NCBI RefSeq assembly: GCF_020921035.1
Contig: NC_063154.1
Span: 6,944,001-7,008,000, forward strand
Length of the DNA stretch: 64,000 nucleotides
Reading direction: 5' to 3'
Origin: Rhodamnia argentea
Taxonomy: Eukaryota > Streptophyta > Magnoliopsida > Myrtales > Myrtaceae
A program made the translations under genes and the position numbers. Shown here one piece after another: positions 58,598-64,000 of the stretch (position 1 is the first letter of the stretch; the number at the start of each line of letters is the position of its first letter). Below the pieces are notes generated by a model that was not told where the DNA came from, did no database searches, and was given only the letters and a program-made list of their open reading frames with translations.

Positions 58598-59272
58598 CCG
58601 GGAAAAGTGTCAAAAAAAGTCATAAATCTATTGCATTGGTACCAATTTAGTCCTAAACCTTTTTTTGGTGCCAATTCAGTCATAAACCTTTTACATCAAT
58701 GCCAGTTTAGTCCTAAACCTTTTATTAGTGTCAATTGAGTCTTAAAATTTTTGGATTGGTGCCAATTTAGTCTTAAGACTATTGCATTTATACAAATCGA
58801 GTCAATCCGGTCAATTTTGGTTGGAAATTGCTTACGTGGACATCGATTATCCTATGTGGCACGGCCGGCGCTGATGTGGATTTTCTTATATTATTTTTAT
58901 ATTTTAAAATATTTTATATAATTTTTTAAAAAAGTTATTAAAAATAGTAAAAATTATTAAAAATAATTTAAATAATATTTAAAAAATGTCCACATCAACA
59001 GTTGTTGTGCCACTTAAGACAATTGACGTCTACATTAGCGATTTTGGATCAAAATTGATCAGATTGACTCAATTTGTACAAATGCAAAAGCTCTTAGGAT
59101 TAAATTGACACAAATCAAAAGGTTTAGGACTCAATTAGCATCAATAAAAGGTTTATGACTGAATTGGCACCAATGTAAAAGGTTCAGGATTGAATTGGCA
59201 CCAAAAAATGGTTTAGTACTAAATTGACATAAATGCAATAGGTTTAGAACTTTTTTGACACTTTTCCCAATT
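58598..59272. repeat. Family B inverted-repeat element, most complete copy
   Basis: The left arm begins GGGAAAAGTGTCAAAAAAAG and the right arm ends TTTTTTGACACTTTTCCC, a near-perfect inverted terminus. Each arm holds about five tandem variants of the word CCAATTTAGTCCTAAACCTT at a period of roughly 30-40 bases. Inward lie GGTCAATTTTGGTTGGAAAT and its complement, then GTGGACATCGATTATCC and an A+T-rich centre instead of the G+C-rich core. Non-coding. Flanking bases AATTATCCCC occur on both sides (58588-58597 and 59269-59278), which could be a target duplication. Confidence 0.85.
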
Positions 59273-60476
59273 ATCCCCTAGGCAATAGATGGTAGATGCA
59301 CTTGCGGTAGATCTAAAAAAATCAACAATATTTCCATTTAGAAATCGCATTTACCAGGTGCGACGACAGAAACAAATGAATGACAATAATCCTTTCAAGC
59401 TCCTAATTACTTACCCACTAGGAAAAAAAATCTTTTTGGTGTTGCGCATTCAGCTGATATTCGGAACAAAATTTTATCTCATTGTTGAGGAGATTTTCCA
59501 TCGAGGTCCCCGAGCCGTGAGGAAGGATTATCTTTGAGCAACATAGCAAGGAACGGTTTGAAATAGTTAGGACGTCAGAGTAGGAACGAACAATTCTAAT
59601 ATACCTGGATGCCGAGTCACTTGTTTTGGAGACTTTCTCAATAGTTCATCGGCAAGGTCAATAGCAATGCTAAATTCCAATCGTTGACAATTTCAAAAGT
59701 CTAAAAAAATGAAAAAATAAATCGATGGGTGTATTTATTGTGGTAGGACTGAGATAACTGGTTGATAGGATCGTGTCAAAAGGATATGAGCGACACCAAT
59801 CTCGCTCAAAATGGTTAGGATATAGGCCGAGTTATTCTTAACAAAAACTGCTCGGAGCCCACCAAAGTCAAAACTCTCAAAAATATCTAAAATGGGTAAA
59901 GGATAACCAAGGACTCTTACCACTTATCCCAGGTATCATCCTTGTACCGAGTAATGCTCTCACGAAATCAATGGATATAATTACTTGGATGTATTTTCAC
60001 TTAAAAACCACAAGCTATTACGTTAATTGGGCCGATTAGATCAATGAAATCCTCCACAAGACATCCGTCGAACTTCTGTTTCACCAATTTTTCTCACATA
60101 TGCGTTTTTTGAAGACATTTATAATGTGAACGAACGGGCTTGGCCATGCTAGGGCGGAAAGGTTGGAGATATAGAGACAGCACAGGGGCACTCCATTTCA
60201 TTCCAACATCTTGGAAACCTAAGCAATCATGCAAAATGAACATCTTCTCCAACATACATATCTTGCTGAATAGACACGACCCACCTTTGTATGATATCGT
60301 TGCAGGAATTGGCGGGCAGGAGGGGGCCTGGTTGGATTAAGATGCCAGTAATCTCTGCAGCGTGCCCTCGTCTCTTTGAACCATAATATACAATCATACC
60401 CTCTCTCTCTCCCACGGCCTTCCTCAAACAGTTTCTCCACGTATAACTTTCTCGGTTTCAGGAGGTCAATATACTC

Positions 60477-60518
<42 letters not shown>

Positions 60519-60964
60519 TGTGTTCCAAGACACAATGATTACAAGGTCTTGGGACGGCGTGGAAATAGCGGAGCGAGTGTGGAAGGACGTGGGGGCTTGA
60601 CCGAGGTAAGGAAAGGTGGCTACAATGGCCCTTCCCCCCCTCCAAATTAAAAAGATAAAACAAATGCTATACACAAGTAAAACAAAAGGGAAAAATCAAA
60701 AGGAAAGGAGAGAGAGAGAGAGAGAGAAAAGAGAATGATAGATAGAACATAGCTCCGCCTTTTATCATGACGATGCATCAGCCTTTTCCGAGGCTTCGGT
60801 CGGTCGACAATCCGTGTGTTGCCTTCACTGCGCTTTGCTCTGTGTTCTTTAGCCTCTCTCTATATCTGTGTCTGACCTACGCTCATGTGTTCGCAGAATG
60901 CAATTATTCACATCGAACCAATCGCAAAGGACCATATTGTTTTTCGTAGTATTCTTTCGGACCA
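59273..60964. other. Intergenic region leading to the bHLH gene
   Basis: No gene is recognised. GA microsatellites lie at 60481-60513 and 60708-60727. The segment upstream of 60965 is the likely distal promoter of the bHLH gene. Confidence 0.4.
60481..60513. repeat. (GA)n microsatellite
   Basis: About 16 pure GA units, followed by a second, shorter GA run at 60708-60727. Confidence 0.95.
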
Positions 60965-60970
60965 TATAAA
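60965..60970 (+). promoter_or_regulatory. Candidate TATA box of the bHLH gene
   Basis: GACCATATAAACAGAGGG is a good TATA context. Transcription from about 60997 would give a 5' UTR of about 730 bases. A second candidate, GAGGATAAAAAGGGG at about 61248-61262, would give about 450 bases. The sequence alone does not decide between them. Confidence 0.4.
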
Positions 60971-61542
60971 CAGAGGGAAGGGGGGAAAAAAGAAAGAAAA
61001 GAGGATCACCCCACCACCACCACCACCAACACCAATACCTTTAATTTGATGGCTACATGTATATATGTTGATGGAGAATGCCGTAAGAAGAAAGGAAAGT
61101 TGAGGCCTCCCTAGTAGACTATATACTTAGAGTGGTGCAAATTAGAAAAAATCAAAACGCTCCAAGGAGAAAGAAAAGAAAAAGGACAGAGGAGAACAAA
61201 AAGATACCAACAATACCCACGAGAGAGAGCCTGAGTTGAAGGCAATGAGGATAAAAAGGGGTCGCATCAAGCCCTCCCCACACACACTTCACAGCCCAAA
61301 GGCAATCACAGACAAACCTACCAAGTGAAAGAGATTGAGAGAGAAAGAGAGGGAGAGAGAGAGAGACTGGTCTTCAACCTTGGCTTTTTCCCCTCTCCAC
61401 CACCGCCACTAGCCAACCAGAGAGACAGAGAAGCAAAGACAAATCGAAACTCCATCCTCCTTCTTCAGCTGTGTATCGAGCAGCAAGAGGTCTTCCCCCC
61501 TGCCCTACAATCCTTTTCTGGAAAGTAAAAACTCTTTCTCTG

Positions 61543-61608
61543 ATGACCCTTTTGTGCTTTTCGTCCATGGAAGTGCATACCAACTTCAAAGATCTTCTTC
61601 CGTTTTAG
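61543..61608 (+). promoter_or_regulatory. Upstream open reading frame in the bHLH leader
   Basis: An ATG at 61543 opens a 21-codon frame (MTLLCFSSMEVHTNFKDLLP...) closed by the TAG at 61606-61608, 122 bases before the main ATG. If the leader is not spliced here, scanning ribosomes would meet it first and main-frame translation would be reduced. Its conservation is unknown. Confidence 0.4.
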
Positions 61609-61730
61609 TTTCTGTCTTCGCTCCTAACTAGAGGGAAGGAAAGGGCACAAGTAGAAAAGGCTCTGGCTTTTGTTTCTCTCTTTGGTCTTTCTTTGAATTT
61701 TAGCTTGTTGGGGTTTTTCAGTAGGTGGGC

Positions 61731-63893
61731 ATGAGTGGAAAGATTGAAGAAGATCAAGGAGAGTGTTCGCAAACCATCGACAATTTCCACAGCACCCCCC
61801 ACCACCACCACCACCACCTACAAGATCACTACCACCACCAACAACAGCAACTGCTCCTCCAGATGCACCACCACCACCACCAGAACGACCACGCTTTTGG
61901 CGGCGCGGTCTTCCACCCGGACCTCCAAGCCCCGCCGTCCGTCCTCCCCTGGCCCCTCCAGCAGGCCCACCCGGCCTTCCACTCTGGCCGCGAGCCCGAC
62001 CCCTTTCTCCTCCCTCCCCCGCCTCCTCTGCCACCGTCGCCCTACGCCGGCTTCTTCAACCGAAGGGCCCCTTCCTTGCAGTTCGCCTATGACGGCGGTC
62101 CAGCCTCGGACCATCTCCGGATCCTATCCGACGCCCTCGCGGTGGGCGTGGCGGCTCATCCTGGCGCCGCCGCCGCCGTGGCGCCGTTCGGGCTCCAAGC
62201 CGAGCTGGGGAAGATGACGGCCCAAGAGATAATGGACGCCAAAGCCCTCGCCGCCTCGAAGAGCCACAGCGAGGCCGAGAGGAGGAGGCGAGAGAGGATC
62301 AACAACCACCTCGCGAAGCTGCGTAGCTTACTCCCCAGCACCACTAAAGTAAGCAAAAGAGAAAAAACCAAAAAAAAAAAAAACGCTGCACATATATATT
62401 TTTTCGCTCGATGATCATGCTGTCATGTTCAAGCCACACAAACGAAACACCCAGCAGAATTGCACGCGCACTCAAAGAACAAAAAGCACAAAAGAAAAGG
62501 GAAAAATACAATGGGACTTACATATTTTTAGTTACATTCAGCACGCGTATGGCGTGGAAATCGTATTTTATGAACAATAATGAACATTTTTTTTAGCTCT
62601 CTCTTTTCCCGATCGAGAGAGAAATTCTGGGTTGAGATCTCCTTGGTTAGATTCTCTTTAACATTTGCTAGTTCCTCGGTAGACATATCAGACAACATAG
62701 ACAGTGCCCTTCAAATCAAAACCTATCTCTCCTCTAGACATAAAACTGCACTCTCCCATATATTTGCTAGTCACCCACCTTTTCTTTTTGCTTGATCAAT
62801 GCCAAAGATGATGTTTTGTTTTCTCTTTTTATATCTTTCTTCTCTTCTTTTGGTGCTCAACACTTTTGGTATTCCATCTCCGAATCTTCGGGGGTAGTTC
62901 CGAGGAGGCGATAATCGAAAAGGGCGAGAGGCGTTAATTTCGCTGGGCTGACACGATAAAGAGAAACCATTTTAGCAGTCGAAAAGGCTTCCCATGGATA
63001 ATTCTTGCCGGATATCAATCTCTCCTAGTCCCCTTCTTTTTCGCCTTTCTTGTTCAGATTTAGATAAACAAAGAATGACAAGAACTAAAGAGGAAAGAGA
63101 CAAGCCAGCATTCTTGTCAGCCCATTGCGCAAAATTTTAGCTTTCTCCAAGGGAAAAAGATAAAGATTTCACCATGAAAATGCAAGCTTCCGTTCTCATT
63201 TCTTTGTGCTTCAGACAATAGGGTATTCGAAAACCAAGATGGTGATGTACATGATAAGCATGCTTCGTTTGGTTACTTTTAGATGGTTAGAGAATGCACT
63301 TAACTTGGTTTATGGAAAACCATGCAAAATGGTTTTATTCTGTGAAGCAACTGTCTTCATCCCGGTTTCTTTATTTTCTTCTGACGCGATGCGAACAGAC
63401 GGATAAGGCATCATTGCTGGCAGAAGTGATCCAGCACGTGAAGGAGCTGAAGCGCCAGACGTCCCTGATCGCCGAGACGAGCCTAATCCCGACCGAGACC
63501 GACGAGCTCACGGTGGACACTTCGGATGAAGAAGTCGACGGCAAGCTTGTGATCAAGGCATCGCTGTGCTGCGAGGACCGGTCCGACCTCTTGCCCGACC
63601 TCATCAAGACACTGAAGGCGCTGCGGCTGCGGACCCTGAAGGCCGAGATCACCACACTCGGCGGGCGGGTGAGGAACGTCTTGTTCATCACCGGCGATCA
63701 CGATCAGGACTTGAGCGGCGACAATGGAGAGCACCAAGAGCACCAGCAACACATACAGCAGTACTCATTGAGTTCAATACAAGAGGCGCTCAAAGGGGTG
63801 ATAGAGAAAGCTGGCGGGGGCGATGAGTCCTCTTCTGGGAATGTTAAGAGGCAAAGGACTAACGTCAATATCCTCGAACACAGGTCTCTCTAA
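61731..63893 (+). CDS. bHLH transcription factor of the TMO5 / bHLH30 group
   Basis: Two exons, 61731-62348 and 63399-63893, join in frame to 370 aa across a 1,050-bp intron that splits the bHLH between helix 1/loop (LLPSTTK) and TDKASLLAEVI. The N-terminus has His tracts (TPHHHHHHL, MHHHHHQ), a Gln tract and Pro-rich segments. The basic region SHSEAERRRRERINNHLAKL has His179, Glu183 and Arg187 for E-box/G-box contact. Helix 2 is LLAEVIQHVKELKRQ. An ACT-like C-terminal domain follows (LVIKASLCCEDRSDLLPDLI, LKAEITTLGGRVRNVLFITG). In Arabidopsis this group (TMO5, bHLH30/T5L1) pairs with LHW-type bHLHs to drive periclinal divisions and cytokinin output in vascular tissue. The ATG at 61731 is the first ATG in frame; the two codons before it start with GTG. 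Neighbouring CLE12- and TCP12-type genes favour the bHLH30 copy. Confidence 0.93.
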
Positions 63894-64000
63894 CAATGTC
63901 GACCATATCTAAATCTTCTTCTAACTTCCATTTTCTCCTCCTTCTCTACTCTTTCTTTCTTTTTTATTTTCCTTATGCTTGCGGGTGTTCCTTTTTTCTT
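63894..64000 (+). other. 3' UTR of the bHLH gene
   Basis: T/C-rich sequence after the TAA. The window ends inside it. Confidence 0.5.

Noticed and set aside
58598-59272. Regularly spaced repeats resembling a CRISPR array
   Set aside because: The units vary, occur in inverted arms and sit in a plant nuclear genome. They are subterminal repeats of an inverted-repeat element.
61735-62217. Thr/Pro/His-rich frames overlapping exon 1 of the bHLH gene
   Set aside because: They are out-of-frame readings of the CAC/CCN-rich exon. Only the 61731 frame leads into the bHLH domain.

Overview
This is nuclear DNA of a dicot plant. The evidence is GT-AG introns of plant size, plant-only gene families (a CLE peptide, a CYC/TB1-type TCP factor, a TMO5-type bHLH, a chloroplast GET3D), abundant (CT)n/(GA)n microsatellites, and dispersed inverted-repeat elements whose arms read 'CCAATTTAGTCCTAAACC'. 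From memory these repeats are common in Myrtales genomes such as eucalypts. That placement is an inference.

Layout, left to right. The 3' part of DCP5 (mRNA decapping) runs off the left edge. It is followed head-to-tail by a cytochrome b561 ascorbate ferrireductase (1998-4089) and a chloroplast SLH-domain protein of 578 aa (6594-10645). A GET3D-type chloroplast ATPase (11876-14572, minus strand) converges on the SLH gene. Next come a CLE12/13-type signalling peptide (18484-18840, minus), a YJU2B/CCDC130 splicing factor (22072-26044, plus), a TCP12/BRC2-type transcription factor (30587-31528, minus) and an intronless aspartyl protease (34609-35949, plus). Then there are two relics of host genes: a fasciclin-like arabinogalactan protein fragment near 37.2 kb and a decayed PDCD2-type MYND-finger gene (42.0-45.4 kb). 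A roughly 16 kb gene-poor, repeat-rich stretch leads to a TMO5/bHLH30-type transcription factor (61731-63893) at the right edge. Ten genes or relics are clear. The remaining sequence is A+T-rich intergenic DNA with transposon debris.

The genes do not form a pathway; their order is the main signal. From memory (not checked), Arabidopsis GET3D, a cytochrome b561 and DCP5 are adjacent on one segment (At1g26090-26110, with YJU2B near At1g25682). CLE12, TCP12 and bHLH30 are adjacent on another (At1g68795-68810). The SLH gene and TMO5 are close on a third (At3g25680-25710). All of these occur here in one 64 kb interval, as expected if the window keeps an arrangement that was later split by duplication and gene loss in Arabidopsis.

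Other observations are a decayed nuclear copy of plastid rpoC1 (5781-6150) and a tiny plastid trnI-GAU 3' exon copy (about 36608-36652). Two inverted-repeat families share a similar G+C-rich core. Two unrelated short introns carry a (CU)n tract starting within 10 nt of the 5' splice site. I saw no CRISPR array, no intact autonomous transposon, no functional tRNA or rRNA gene, and no system I can call new.
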